Source of the DNA: Fen-1254 sp963778945
GTDB taxonomy: Bacteria > Bacteroidota > Ignavibacteria > UBA10030
Direction of reading: 5' to 3'
Assembly: GCA_963778945.1 (NCBI GenBank)
Contig: CAVZWL010000001.1
Span: forward strand, 1 to 64,000
Length of the DNA: 64,000 nt
Part shown: in pieces, positions 35,032 through 46,237 of the stretch
Numbering within the stretch: position 1 is the first letter of the stretch
Layout: every line of letters begins with the position of its first letter
Translations under genes and position numbers: made by a program
The notes under the pieces: generated by a model
Seen by the model: the letters and a program-made list of their open reading frames with translations, nothing else
Database searches by the model: none
Told to the model about the DNA's origin: nothing

Positions 35032-35190
35032 CAATCTAATTCCGCACTCATTTGCACAAGTGTATGCATGACTGGGTTTACAAAGAGGAGTATTTGCGAT
35101 TTCTCAGACATAAAAACTTGTAAATCTAAAATCGACGGCATGTTCACAGGATATGTCCATAATAAGAGAATAAAAAAAGAGAGAGAGAAT

Positions 35191-36360
35191 ATGACCCGCC
35201 GGATTTGTGTGTCTGCAATTCTCTTGCTTATCGTTTACCTGGCATACGATGTTAGGGCTCAAAGCAAAGACCTGAAATGGTCGGTGAAAACTGCAAAGAG
35301 CTTTATTGAAAAATACCCGGATCCCGACAGCATTCATTGGGCTGGACAAACGAACAGCTTCAGCTGGCAGGCTGGATATGTCATGTTCGCGATGGAAAAA
35401 ATGTGGCGCTCGACAGGTGATTCTGCATATTTGAATTATATAAAAAAATATGTCGACAGCCATATCGATGAAAAAGGAAATGTACCCCGGTTTAGCAGTA
35501 ATGCACTGGACAATTTTCTTCCCGGATATGCCGTTATCCTGATGTACGAACATACAAAAAAAGTAAAATATAAAAAAGCAGCGGAAACGATTCGAAATGC
35601 ATTCCAGTCATTATCCGCGCAACAGCGACGGCAGTTTCTGGCACGGCGATTGGGCGAAACATCAATTGTGGGTCGATGGTGTGTTTATGGGTCAAATGTT
35701 CCTCGCCTGCTATGGGAAAGTTATCGGCGACAGCACATATGCATTTGAAGAAGTCGCAAAACAGATGACACTGGCTTTGAAACATTGCCTGAAGCCGGAT
35801 GGACTCTTGCTGCATGGATGGGACGAATCGAAACAGGCAAGCTGGGCAAATAAGGAAACCGGATTAGCTCCGGAAGTGTGGAGCGAAGGTCTCGGCTGGT
35901 ATGCCGTTCTCCTGGCCGATGTGTTCGATTATTTACCCCGGTCAAATCCGGATTATCCGTCACTCATGTCTGCGCTTCAAAATCTATGCAGCGGGATTAA
36001 AGAATGTTCAGGACCCCGTTACAGGCATGTGGTGTCAGGTCGTCGACAAATGCGGTCAACCGGGCAATTGGAACGAAACTTCGGGTACCGGCATGTTTCT
36101 CTATCTGATAAAAAAAGCAATTGAAAAAGGATATATAAAGAGAGAAGAATTCGATGCCGTTGTAAAAAAGGCCTATGAAGGGATCGTTAAAAAAGCAAAA
36201 ACAAACTCAAAAGGATTTATCGATATTTATGACTGCAGCAGTATCGGCATCATGGATGATTATCAATATGTATATAAGCCAGCCAAAAGAAATAAATACA
36301 TTCGCAGGAGTGACATCTTTTATTCTTGGCACGCTGAGTATGGAAGGATTGTATAAATAA
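35191..36360 (+). CDS. GH105 unsaturated rhamnogalacturonyl hydrolase, frameshifted
   Basis: Signal peptide (AYDVRAQ), then an (alpha/alpha)6 barrel. HYPRNSDGSFWHGDW and WVDGVFMGQMFLACYGK include the Asp that acts as general acid in YteR/YesR-type GH105. Further on are APEVWSEGLGWYAVLL, GQPGNWNETSGTGMFLY and the end block NTFAGVTSFILGTLSMEG. Four reading-frame pieces must be joined, with shifts near 35610, 36000 and 36295; together they give a normal ~389-residue enzyme. It removes the unsaturated uronic acid left by pectate or rhamnogalacturonan lyases. First enzyme gene after the regulator. Confidence 0.82.
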
Positions 36361-36401
36361 TAACGATGTGTACAAACTCATTTCTTGATTGGAGTTCTAT
36401 T

Positions 36402-37394
36402 ATGAAACAACTCGCTGTGCTTTTGTTGTTTTTTATGTCTTTGAGCGTATGCGGATATGCCCAAACGAAAAATTCCACGGAATTGTTGCCGGGCAAGGGA
36501 GTGAACCAGCACCCGTTTTTATATGCCGGAGAATGGGACATGCGCCATCCGGAGGCCCAGTCCATGTTCGTTGTGCGTGACGGGAAAGTCGTTTGGAAAT
36601 ATTCGATACCCATGCGCACATTGTCCGGAGCAATTCAGGAATTTGACGATGCAACGATGCTTTCCAACGGCAATATTGTCTTTGCATGCATGTCCGGCGC
36701 AGGAATTATCACTCCCGATAAAAATTTAATTTGGGAATTTAAATGTCCCGAAGGCACAGAAACTCATTCATGCCAGCCCATTGGAAAAGACAGCGTCTTG
36801 ATGGTACTCAACGGCAATCCGGCCAAGGTGATGATCATCAATACGGCTGAAAATAAAATCCTGAAAGAAATTATAATCCCAACCACGACGCCAAATACGC
36901 ACGTGCAGTTTCGGCATGTGCGTATAACCCCCAAAGGCACAATTATCGTTCCGCTTATGGCGGAAAATAGAGTAGCGGAGTTTACTTTGGACGGAAAGGA
37001 AATCTGGTCCGTTTCTGCCAAATGGCCGTGGGCGGCGATTCGGCTGCACAATGGCAACACGCTCATTTCTGGAGATGGAAACGGCTATACCCGCGAGGTT
37101 AGTCCTGCCGGAGAAACGGTTTGGGAGCTTACGCAGGCCGATGTACCGTTTAAACTCTATAATAGTCAAACAGCCGGCCGGCTTGCTAATGGAAATACTA
37201 TCATAAACAATTGGTGCGCAGGCAATAATAAGACGGAAGAATGGGCAGGTACGGTTCAGGTGTTTGAAGTAACTCCCGATAAAAAAGTCGTCTGGGCGCT
37301 GTCATCGTGGAACAATCCCGATTTAGGACCGGACACGTATATTCAGCTGCTCGATGAACCTGGAAATCCGGATAACGGTGAATTGCAAAGATAA
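36402..37394 (+). CDS. Secreted beta-propeller protein (arylsulfotransferase/PQQ-like)
   Basis: 330 residues with signal peptide (SVCGYAQ) and GGAG 7 nt before the start. Repeating strands of the type LSNGNIVFA, LHNGNTLISGDG and LANGNTIINNW, with VSPAGETVWE and TPDKKVVWALS, point to a six- or seven-bladed propeller as in arylsulfotransferase-like and PQQ-like proteins. No Cys/His set of a true arylsulfotransferase active site can be named with confidence. A paralog follows at 37439. Such proteins accompany rhamnogalacturonan-degrading enzymes in other genomes, but their role there is not settled. Confidence 0.7.
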   Translation: MKQLAVLLLFFMSLSVCGYAQTKNSTELLPGKGVNQHPFLYAGEWDMRHPEAQSMFVVRDGKVVWKYSIPMRTLSGAIQEFDDATMLSNGNIVFACMSGAGIITPDKNLIWEFKCPEGTETHSCQPIGKDSVLMVLNGNPAKVMIINTAENKILKEIIIPTTTPNTHVQFRHVRITPKGTIIVPLMAENRVAEFTLDGKEIWSVSAKWPWAAIRLHNGNTLISGDGNGYTREVSPAGETVWELTQADVPFKLYNSQTAGRLANGNTIINNWCAGNNKTEEWAGTVQVFEVTPDKKVVWALSSWNNPDLGPDTYIQLLDEPGNPDNGELQR

Positions 37395-37438
37395 AACGGG
37401 CTGTCATAAAACTACGAAAAGGAGTATTTCAAAATAGT

Positions 37439-38428
37439 ATGAATCCAAAAATTGTTTTCGCTGTACTGTGCTTGGTGTCGCATATTGTCTCTTTCCTGCC
37501 GGCTCAAACTCAAACTGCTGAACCCGTGAAGGCCGAAGTTCTGCCCGGCAAAGGGCTGGCCGAGCATGACTTTCTCTATGCCGGCGAATCGCCTCGTCGG
37601 CAGGTGTTTATTGTAAAACACGGCAGCATCGCCTGGTTCTATGATGATCCTGACGGCAAAGGCGAAGTGAGCGATGCAGTTTTACTTTCGAACGGCAATG
37701 TGCTTATAGCTCATCAATTCTCAATAAAACTCATTTCGCCGGAAAAGAAAATTTTGTGGAATTATGATGCGCCGGCCGGTACCGAAATACATACTGCCAT
37801 ACCTATCGGGAAAGATTATGTTCTCTTTGTTCAAAACGGCGATCCGGCCATGGTGAAGGTCATTCAAATTGCCACCGGCGAAATTAAAAAACAATTTCAA
37901 GTGCCGGTTGCAAATCCCAAGAGTACGCACGGTCAATTCCGGCATGCGAGAATTACGCCTGCGGGAACGCTTCTCATCGCTCATATGGATATGAATAAAG
38001 TTTGCGAGTATAATTCAGACGGAAAAGAAATCTGGTCGTTTCCAGCCGATGTTCCGTGGTCGGCTGCCCCGTTGAAAAACGGCAACGTTCTGATCGTCGA
38101 CCGTCAGGATATTCGCGAGGTCAACCATCGCGGAGAAACTGTTGTCCGGTTCTCGAGAAGTGACGCCGGCGATTTTACACTCGGCTCACTGCAACAGGCA
38201 TGGCGCCTGACAAACGGCAATACACTTATAAATAATTGGACGAATGAATGGAACGGGCCTATCGATAAATCCAATCCGCCGGTTCAAGCCGTTGAAATTA
38301 CGCCTGACAAAAAAGTGGTCTGGGTGTTGAGTTCCTGGAAAGATCCGAACCTAGGCCCGGCTACAACGATCCAAATACTGGATGAACCCGCAGCGCCTGA
38401 AAATGTGAGCTTTGGAGATATTCAATAA
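37439..38428 (+). CDS. Secreted beta-propeller protein, tandem paralog
   Basis: 329 residues with a signal peptide (FLPAQTQ). It shares with the preceding protein the start block LLPGKGVNQHPFLYAGE / VLPGKGLAEHDFLYAGE, the repeated LSNGNVLIA, LKNGNVLIVD and LTNGNTLINNW strands, and the C-terminal KKVVWVLSSWKDPNLGP. It ends EDIQ-like (VSFGDIQ), whereas the paralog stops a few residues earlier. The pair arose by tandem duplication and probably shares one function in the same transcript. Confidence 0.7.
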   Translation: MNPKIVFAVLCLVSHIVSFLPAQTQTAEPVKAEVLPGKGLAEHDFLYAGESPRRQVFIVKHGSIAWFYDDPDGKGEVSDAVLLSNGNVLIAHQFSIKLISPEKKILWNYDAPAGTEIHTAIPIGKDYVLFVQNGDPAMVKVIQIATGEIKKQFQVPVANPKSTHGQFRHARITPAGTLLIAHMDMNKVCEYNSDGKEIWSFPADVPWSAAPLKNGNVLIVDRQDIREVNHRGETVVRFSRSDAGDFTLGSLQQAWRLTNGNTLINNWTNEWNGPIDKSNPPVQAVEITPDKKVVWVLSSWKDPNLGPATTIQILDEPAAPENVSFGDIQ

Positions 38429-38490
38429 AGTTTAATCGGCTGTAAGTCGTTTGGTGCTATTGATCGAGAGAGATAAAAGGACTAAATATT

Positions 38491-40917
38491 ATGAAAACAA
38501 AAAAACTATTTTTGAATCTTTTGTTATTAATTATTACGCTCAACATTGCACTCTCGCAATCAATCAGCAGGGAAAAAATATTGTTTGACCTTGGATGGAA
38601 ATTTCACTTAGGCGATTTAAACGCTGCAAAAAATCCATTATTCGACGACGCCTCGTGGCGTTCAATTAATTTGCCGCACGATTGGAGTATTGAATCCGAT
38701 TTTGATAGCAGCCTGGCCAGTTGTACCGGTTATCTTCCCGGTGGATTCGGCTGGTACCGGAAAAGCTTCGACGTCCCTCAAAGTTATCTGGGGAAGACCA
38801 TAACTATTCAGTTCGACGGAGTGTATTGCAACAGTGAGGTCTGGGTCAACGGCAAATACATCGGCAAACATCCTTATGGTTATACCAGCTTTTACTATAA
38901 CATTACTCCTTATATAAAAGTTGGCAAGAAGAATGTCATTGCGGTGCGCGTTGATCACATGAAATATGCCGATACGAGGTGGTATAGCGGTTCCGGTATC
39001 TATCGGCATGTATGGCTTACAGCTGCGGAAAATATACATGTGGCGCAATGGGGTACACAAGTTTTGACTCCGGATGTTACATTCTCCAAAGCCAAAGTAA
39101 CTGTAAAAACAATTGTTGCCAATGATAACAAAGTCAATAAAACAATAAAACTACAATCATCATTGCTTAACAGAGACGGAAAAGAGGTTGACCGGGCTGA
39201 AACTGAAATTCAACTATCAGACAGTTTAACTTCAGTTGATCAGGCATTCAGCATACATAAACCTGTTTTATGGAATACGGAAAATCCTTACTTGTATAAA
39301 GTAAGAACAAAACTTATATCGGGTAATAATGTCATCGACGAATATGAAACGCCGTTTGGCATTCGCAAAATTAAATTTGATCCTGATAAAGGATTCTTTC
39401 TTAACGGGATAAATACAAAACTCAAGGGTGTTTGCCTTCATCACGATGCAGGTAGCCTTGGAGCTGCCGTTCCGGAAAAGATATGGAAGATCAGGCTTGA
39501 AAAACTTAAAGCCGTCGGCTGCAATGCTATTCGTACCAGTCATAATCCTGTCGCACCAGAATTTCTTGATCTCTGCGACCAAATGGGCTTTATGGTATTG
39601 GCCGAAGCATTCGATGAATGGGAATACAACAAATGCAAATGGATTAAAGGATGGAACCTCGGTAAACCGGGACTTGATGGATATGGAGATAATTTTGAAC
39701 GATGGAGCGAAAAAGATTTGTCCGGTATGGTGATTCGGGATATAAACCATCCCAGCATTATACTCTGGAGTATTGGCAACGAACTCGACTACAACAAAGA
39801 TCCCTATACAGATCCAACGGCAACTGACTACAGTACGGGAAAACCTGATTTCAACAGAATGGTTGATATCGCACATACATTAGCAGGTATTGTTAAAAGC
39901 ATCGATACATCGAGACCTGTGACAATGGCATTAGCGATTAACGCAATTTCAAACAAACTGAACTTGCCCGCTGAATTGGATATTGCAGGATATAACTATA
40001 CGGAATGGGCTTACGAAAAAGATCATAAACAGTATCCTGAACGAATTATATTTGGAAGCGAGAACTCTCATAATTATTCTGCCTGGCTTGCCGTCAAAAA
40101 CAACGATTTCATAAGCGGACAATTTCTCTGGACCGGTGTTGATTACATGGGCGAGGCCCGTCCCTTTCCCAATCACGCATCAACTTCGGGATTGCTTGAC
40201 CTGACCTCATCTGAAAAGCCCGTCTACTACTGGCGACAGGCAATGTGGTCGGAAAAACCCATGCTTTATCTTACATCGCGGAAAGTGAAAAATTCAGACA
40301 ACATATCCATAGATCCCATGTCGAATCTGGCGGGTTTTTTAAATACATCCAATCAAAACGAGCATTGGAATTATACCGTTGGGGATTCAGTTTTGGTTAT
40401 GGCTTTTACTAATTGTAACGAAGTCGAACTGTTTCTTAACGGAAAATCTTTGGGAAAAAAGATATTTGATCCTGCAAACTCTTGTCTCTGGTGGTATGTA
40501 CCGTATGAAACAGGGGAAGTTAAAGCTCAAGCGAAAGGATCGGACAACAAAACGTTGACGGCTATGCTGAAGCAAGTTTCCGAACCGATAAAAATAATAC
40601 TTACACCAGATGCGGCAAAGCTCAAAGCTAACAATCAGGATATTACTATTATTGAAGTTCAACTGCGTGATAAAAATAACAACAGGTCGCTTTTAGCAAA
40701 TAACCTGATTAATTTTGATATAAGCGGCGAAGGCAGGATTATCGGCGTTGATAATGGCGATGCCTCAAGTCTGGAAAATTACAAGTTGCCAAAACGTGAG
40801 GCATGTTTCGGCCGCTGCATAGTAATTATACAAACAACCGGAAAGAGCGGTAAGATCAAATTGACAGCTAAGTCGCAGGGACTGCCGGATGCATCTGTAG
40901 AGATAGAAAGCGAGTAG
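38491..40917 (+). CDS. GH2 beta-galactosidase-like enzyme
   Basis: 808 residues with signal peptide (NIALSQS). The sugar-binding jelly roll (LPHDWSIESDF, GWYRKSF, VWVNGKYIGKHPYG) is followed by an Ig-like domain and the TIM barrel. The acid/base Glu lies in LWSIGNELDYN and the nucleophile Glu in IIFGSENSH. C-terminal Ig-like domains typical of Bacteroidota GH2 enzymes end in SGEGRIIGVDNGDA. The frame is intact, unlike the second GH2 at 50553. Likely releases beta-galactose from pectic galactan or arabinogalactan side chains; GH2 also includes other activities. Confidence 0.88.
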   Translation: MKTKKLFLNLLLLIITLNIALSQSISREKILFDLGWKFHLGDLNAAKNPLFDDASWRSINLPHDWSIESDFDSSLASCTGYLPGGFGWYRKSFDVPQSYLGKTITIQFDGVYCNSEVWVNGKYIGKHPYGYTSFYYNITPYIKVGKKNVIAVRVDHMKYADTRWYSGSGIYRHVWLTAAENIHVAQWGTQVLTPDVTFSKAKVTVKTIVANDNKVNKTIKLQSSLLNRDGKEVDRAETEIQLSDSLTSVDQAFSIHKPVLWNTENPYLYKVRTKLISGNNVIDEYETPFGIRKIKFDPDKGFFLNGINTKLKGVCLHHDAGSLGAAVPEKIWKIRLEKLKAVGCNAIRTSHNPVAPEFLDLCDQMGFMVLAEAFDEWEYNKCKWIKGWNLGKPGLDGYGDNFERWSEKDLSGMVIRDINHPSIILWSIGNELDYNKDPYTDPTATDYSTGKPDFNRMVDIAHTLAGIVKSIDTSRPVTMALAINAISNKLNLPAELDIAGYNYTEWAYEKDHKQYPERIIFGSENSHNYSAWLAVKNNDFISGQFLWTGVDYMGEARPFPNHASTSGLLDLTSSEKPVYYWRQAMWSEKPMLYLTSRKVKNSDNISIDPMSNLAGFLNTSNQNEHWNYTVGDSVLVMAFTNCNEVELFLNGKSLGKKIFDPANSCLWWYVPYETGEVKAQAKGSDNKTLTAMLKQVSEPIKIILTPDAAKLKANNQDITIIEVQLRDKNNNRSLLANNLINFDISGEGRIIGVDNGDASSLENYKLPKREACFGRCIVIIQTTGKSGKIKLTAKSQGLPDASVEIESE

Positions 40918-41112
40918 TTTTTTTTAGCCTTGGTCGCCGGGAGCCGGTTGTTCAATGGAAAAGGATTTCAATGGGTTATTTTATCTTCGAAACGATAGAT
41001 ACTACCGGCTCATGGAGAGTGAAATGATCGTGACCCTTTAAGAATATTTTAAATACTATTTTTAATAAGACCTGTTATATAAACATTTGCATCATCTAAA
41101 ATATTGCGAAAA

Positions 41113-42655
41113 ATGAAAAAATCAATAAAGTCTAATGCTCTTTTTATTAGTATTGGTCATTCCGTCAATGCCTTGTACGGCAAATGATGCCGCTCCATTT
41201 TATAATGTAAAAAATTTTGGAGCAATCGGCGATGGAAAAAACCTCGACAGCAAAGCCGTCAATGCAGCTATCGATGCTGCATCAGAAGCCGGAGGCGGCA
41301 CCGTTTACCTGCCCGCAGGAAATTATTTGAGCGGGTCCATTCGCTTGAAAAGCAATATCACTTTGTATCTTGAGCAGGGTGCAACGATCGTTGCTGCTCC
41401 GGTGAACGCCGAAAATGGCTACGATGCAGAGGAAGAAAGCATCAGCACTCAATATCAGGATCTAGGTCATAGTCACTGGAAAAATAGCCTTATCTGGGGC
41501 TGCGACATTCAGAATGTTTCTATAATAGGCGCCGGCTGGATAAACGGGAAAAATCTCTATAAAGACTGGGTCCCGGGTTCCAAGCAGGATGCGAACAAAG
41601 CGATTAGTCTGTACCGCTGCCGCAATGTCATTTTGCGGGATGTTACAATTATTCATGGAGGCTGGTTTGCTATTCTGGCCACGGGTGTCGATAATCTGAC
41701 GGTCGATAATCTTAAAATAGATACCAACAGAGACGGCATCGATATCGATTGCTGCCGGAACGTACGTGTGTCTAATTTATTTGTCAACTCGCCTTATGAT
41801 GACGGAATTTGCTTGAAAAGTACATTCGCATTGGGTTATGCACGGGCGACGGAAAATGTTACGGTTACAAATTGCCAGCTCAGCGGTTATGACGAAGGAA
41901 CGCTGCTGGACGGAACGTATCAGCGTTCGAAAAATCCCCAATACGGTTACCATCCGACCGGACGGATTAAATTCGGCACGGAATCCAACGGGGGTTTTAA
42001 AAATATAACAATCTCAAATTGCGTGTTTGATTACTGCAGAGGAATAGCGCTGGAAACGGTCGACGGAGGAATTCTGGAGGATGTAACCATCACCAACATC
42101 ACGATGCGGGACATCGTGAACGATCCGATTTTTCTCCGGCTTGGTGCAAGAATGCGCGGACCGCAGGGAGTTCCTATCGGGAAGCTGCGGCGGATCAAAT
42201 TAAGCGGCATTCTCATCGATAATGCAGATCCGGCTTACGCATGCACAATTTCCGGATTACCCGGCAATCCGATTGAAGATATTCATTTAAGCAATATCCG
42301 GATTTATTATAAAGGAGGAGGAACGAAAGAACAGGCGGAAAGGGATGTCCCTGAAAATGCAGATCATTATCCCGAACCCGGAATGTTCGGTACAGCTCCT
42401 GCTTATGGTTTGTTCGTTCGCCATGCAAAAGATATTAAAATCAGCGATGTTGAATTCAATACTTCAGAACCGGATGCGCGTCCGGGTTATTTATTCGATG
42501 ACGTCGACGGTATCGATATGCGCAATGTCACGGTTCAGCGGACTGAAAGCTCAAATGCCGTTGTTCTGAAAAATGTTGCGAACTTCAGCATCATACAGAG
42601 CAATGGTATTGAAGATCAGAAAATTGAAAAAGTAAAAGAGAAAGAACTGAAATAG
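41113..42655 (+). CDS. GH28 polygalacturonase/rhamnogalacturonan hydrolase
   Basis: About 510 residues of right-handed beta-helix. YNVKNFGAIGDGKNLDSKAVNAAI is the usual start of the fold. The catalytic region has TNRDGIDIDCC, SPYDDGICLKS (the Asp pair) and GRIKFGTES (the RIK motif). The ATG at 41113 gives MKKSIKS and then falls out of frame with a second ATG at 41135 (MLFLLVLVIPSMPCTA). One base lost or gained in the A-run would join them into a normal signal peptide. GH28 enzymes cleave galacturonic acid linkages in the pectin backbone, consistent with GH105 in the same cluster. Confidence 0.85.
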
Positions 42656-42809
42656 CGGATCATTTCTAAAAATATTATCGGCACCATCGGTGATGTCACA
42701 AAAAATCGATATCGCAATTAACGAATTATCAAATGGCACATGAGAAAGTGCATTTCATTATTTCGCCGAAGAAATTAAAAGATTTAATAATCATAATCAG
42801 GAAAATCAA

Positions 42810-44128
42810 ATGAAGAATTCAAGAATTTTATTTTGCAAATCCATAGTCCTTACGGTTCTCTTGAACGTTGTGCTGTTTATCAATCACGGGCTCAGAGCCG
42901 ATGACGGTGCTGCCGACTCGTCTAAACCCGCGCCTAAGGTATGGGTGCCGAAAGATTCTGCAAACAGCCCGATCGGCGTAGGAAAAGGGATTTTTCCCGG
43001 CAGGGTCGTTTGGTGCCGCGATACTTCGGCTACACCTTATGACGGCGTGACGGGACACTGGTGGGATGACAATTCGACAAAACAGGAGGTTGTGGATGCC
43101 ATGATGTCAAAAAGCATTTGCAGCCTCAGCGGCGCTTCCAATGACGATGATGCCTGGAAGAAAATATTTTCATATTATAATTCGAACCACAACAAAGGCG
43201 CAAAAGGCTATCAATCCGGAGAAATGATTGCTGTAAAAATCAATTGTAATAATGCATACGAAGGATATTCTGATGTTGATAATCAGATCGACGCTTCCAA
43301 ACAAACTGTTCTTGCGCTGATACGGCAATTGGTCAATCATGCCGGAGTCCCGCAGAATAAAATCATGTTTTATGAAGCAATCCGGGTTATTCCCGACCGC
43401 ATTTATAAGCCGTGTCATCAGGAATTTCCCGGAGTGTTGTGGATGGATTCCAAGGGAAACAATGAGAACGGCCGGCTGCCGGTCGTCTGGCGTGAAAATA
43501 TTCTTCATTATTCCGGTGAAACAAAATGCGGCACTTCCATTCCCCAAAAAGTATTTGAAGCCGACTATTTAATTAATATGTCTTTGGTAAAAGGGCATAT
43601 TTCCATGGGCGTCAGTCTGACCGCAAAAAACCATTACGGCTCCATCAATGCACAGGATCATCCGTGGTACAATCCGGGAGTTTATCATCCTTTTGTCGAC
43701 CTGATCGGCTCGAAGTATCTCGGCGGCAAAACAATTCTTTTCATTATGGACGGTCTCGTACGGTATCCGCGATGTCAATGACGTTGTCAACAAAGAGTTT
43801 GCGGCATGGAATAATTTATTCAAAGGCCAGTGGCTGTCGAGTATTTTTATGTCCCAGGATCCGGTGGCGATTGATGGAGTCGGTTACGACTTTTTACGAT
43901 CTGAATTCGGCGAGAGATTAGCCAGAGGCAGCGGAGCGCCGACCGATACGTATATGCACGAAGCCGCATTGGCCAATGATCCTCCTTCCGGAACAGTGTA
44001 CAAACCCGATGGAGTGAGACTTTCAAGTCTCGGTGTCCATGAGCATTGGAATAATTCAGAAAAAAAAGGAGTACAGCCGGAACCTCAGTCCGAACGGCAA
44101 AGGCGTTGAACTTTTTAAAATTCAGTAA
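42810..44128 (+). CDS. DUF362-domain secreted protein, two frameshifts
   Basis: Signal peptide (NHGLRADDG), then a DUF362 domain: AVKINCNN near 155, KIMFYEAIR, YLINMSLVKGHISMGVSLTAKNHYGS, and after a frame break MSQDPVAIDGVGYDFL. The first break is at about 43758, where removing one C gives DGLYGIRDVND. The second is in the A8 run at about 44066, after which the natural end is NLSPNGKGVELFKIQ, stopping at 44128. No Cys cluster for iron-sulfur binding is present. The biochemical role of the family is not established. It lies between GH28 and GH97 genes. Confidence 0.72.
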
Positions 44129-44203
44129 AAACAATACGGAATTCTGATTTGATGTAAATTAAAAGCGGACCAATATATAAATAAAGATTAAGGGTATGGA
44201 AAT

Positions 44204-46237
44204 ATGAAAATTTCAAAAAAATTATATAATACAGCGCTCATTCTCAAAATATCGAGAAATATACTGGCCGGACTCATTGTTGTATTTCTTCTGGGTTCAT
44301 CAATACTTGCCGCAAAGAAAAAAGACTTCGAGGTGAAGTCGCCGGACGGCGCTGTGATTTTGAAGGTTGAAGCGGGCGCGAAACTCGAATGGTCTGTACA
44401 GCACAATGGGCAGCAGATTATTGCGCCTTCCGCAATTTCTATGATTTTGGAAGGAGGCGAAGTGCTCGGTGATAATGCAATAATCAAATCCACCAGCACG
44501 GAAAATATAAATACTAAGTTTGATGCCTTGAATTATATAAACGAAGTCATTCCCGACAATTGCAATCAGTTGACAATCAATTGCAAAGGCGGTTATGGTC
44601 TCATCTTCAGGGTGTATAATGACGCCGTGGCGTACCGGTTTTTTACAAAGAAAGACGGAGAGATCATCGTCAAGAACGAAGAAGCCAACTTCAATTTCAC
44701 AGACGACGATAAAGCCTTTCTTCCATATATGTGGGATTATAGAGGAGGGAAAATATTCAATTCTTCTTTTGAAGCCCTCTACAGGGAAATCAATATTTCC
44801 CAGTTTTTAAAAGATTCATTAGCGTTCCTTCCGGCGCTGGTCGATGTCGGCAATAATAAAAAGGTCGTCATTCTGGAAGCAGATCTGGAAGATTATCCGG
44901 GTATGTATCTGAATATCAATCAGACAGGCAAAGGATTTATGGGCGTGTATGCGCCGTATCCGCTGGAAGCTGAGTTAGGCGGATATGGAGGCATTAATTA
45001 TATTCCGACGAAAAGAGCGGACTACATTGCTAAGACCAGCGGCACGCGGAATTTCCCATGGCGTGCAATTGCTATCAGTCAAAGCGACAAGGAATTGCTC
45101 AATAACGATATCGTGCAAAAGCTGGCCTCGCCGCCGAGAATAGCCGATGTATCGTGGATAGAGCCGGGTCAGGTTGCATGGGATTGGTGGAACGACCGGA
45201 ATATTTCTCACGTCGATTTTAAGGCCGGCATGAACACGCCGACCTATAAATATTATATCGATTTTGCCGCTGCCAATAAAATTAAGTACATCATTATCGA
45301 CGGCGGTTGGTCGCCAATGTTGGACCTTACCAAAATAATACCCGAAATTAATCTTCAGGAAATCATAGATTATGGCCGTCAAAAAGACGTAGGCGTGATT
45401 ATCTGGGCCTCATGGTATGCTGTTACGCAGCAGATGGATACGGTTTTTCCCCTGTATGCTAAAATGGGCGTGAAAGGATTTAAGATCGATTTTATAGACC
45501 GTGACGATCAGGTAGCAGTAGCCTCACTTTATAAAATTGCAAAGAAAGCATCCGAGTATCGTTTGCTTGTCGATTACCATGGAGCATTTAAGCCCACCGG
45601 TTTGCAGCGGACGTATCCGAATGTCATGGGCTATGAAGGCGTGAAAGGATTAGAAAATTATAAATGGGCTGTTGAAGATCAGCCGCGCTACATTGTGAGC
45701 ATTCCTTACATTCGCATGATGGCCGGCCCGATGGATTATACTCCCGGTGCGATGAGAAATGCCAATAAGGCGAATTTCAGGCCGATCAACGATAATCCGA
45801 TGAGTCAGGGAACACGGTGCAGTCAATTGGCCATGTATGTTATGTTTGAGGCTCCGCTTCAAATGCTGGCGGATAATCCGACCGCATATATGAGAGAGCA
45901 GGAGTGCACGGATTTTATCGTCAAAGTTCCGACGACATTCGACGAAACCGTTCCGTTGGATGGAAAAGTAGGAGAATACGCAGCGGTTGCGCGCAAAAAG
46001 GGAGATACATGGTATGTGGGAGCCATGACCGATTGGGATGCACGAAATCTTACGCTTGATTTTTCGTTTCTTGGAGCAGGAGTTTATCAAGCAACGATTT
46101 TTAAAGACGGCGTCAATGCAGACCGCGACGGCACGGATTACAAAAAGGAAGTGATCAACATTTCATCGGGAGACAAGTTAAATATTCAACTTGCGCCCGG
46201 CGGCGGATGGGCTGCCAGAATTGAAAAAGTAAAATAA
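44204..46237 (+). CDS. GH97 glycosidase, copy A
   Basis: 677 residues with a membrane-spanning signal sequence (LIVVFLLGSSILAA). The N-terminal beta-sandwich is typical of GH97 (KSPDGAVILKVEAGAKLEWSV). The TIM barrel has WDWWNDRN, IIDGGWSPMLDL and VKGFKIDFIDRDD; Asp429 sits where retaining GH97 alpha-galactosidases carry the nucleophile, and MGYEGVKGLE holds the candidate acid/base Glu. Further on are AGPMDYTPGAM and a C-terminal beta domain ending GGGWAARIEK. The frame is intact. A nearly identical gene lies at 61315, with divergence limited mainly to the barrel centre. Probably removes alpha-galactose; the retaining type is inferred from the KxDFxDRDD motif. Confidence 0.87.
   Translation: MKISKKLYNTALILKISRNILAGLIVVFLLGSSILAAKKKDFEVKSPDGAVILKVEAGAKLEWSVQHNGQQIIAPSAISMILEGGEVLGDNAIIKSTSTENINTKFDALNYINEVIPDNCNQLTINCKGGYGLIFRVYNDAVAYRFFTKKDGEIIVKNEEANFNFTDDDKAFLPYMWDYRGGKIFNSSFEALYREINISQFLKDSLAFLPALVDVGNNKKVVILEADLEDYPGMYLNINQTGKGFMGVYAPYPLEAELGGYGGINYIPTKRADYIAKTSGTRNFPWRAIAISQSDKELLNNDIVQKLASPPRIADVSWIEPGQVAWDWWNDRNISHVDFKAGMNTPTYKYYIDFAAANKIKYIIIDGGWSPMLDLTKIIPEINLQEIIDYGRQKDVGVIIWASWYAVTQQMDTVFPLYAKMGVKGFKIDFIDRDDQVAVASLYKIAKKASEYRLLVDYHGAFKPTGLQRTYPNVMGYEGVKGLENYKWAVEDQPRYIVSIPYIRMMAGPMDYTPGAMRNANKANFRPINDNPMSQGTRCSQLAMYVMFEAPLQMLADNPTAYMREQECTDFIVKVPTTFDETVPLDGKVGEYAAVARKKGDTWYVGAMTDWDARNLTLDFSFLGAGVYQATIFKDGVNADRDGTDYKKEVINISSGDKLNIQLAPGGGWAARIEKVK

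Noticed and set aside
35191..36360. Programmed frameshifting in GH105 and other glycosidases
   Set aside because: The sites lack a common slippery heptamer or pseudoknot, shift in both directions and occur in unrelated genes; indel error is simpler.
41081..41100. Second LacI operator near AACATTTGCAT before GH28
   Set aside because: Only a half site; not palindromic enough to support a regulator site.
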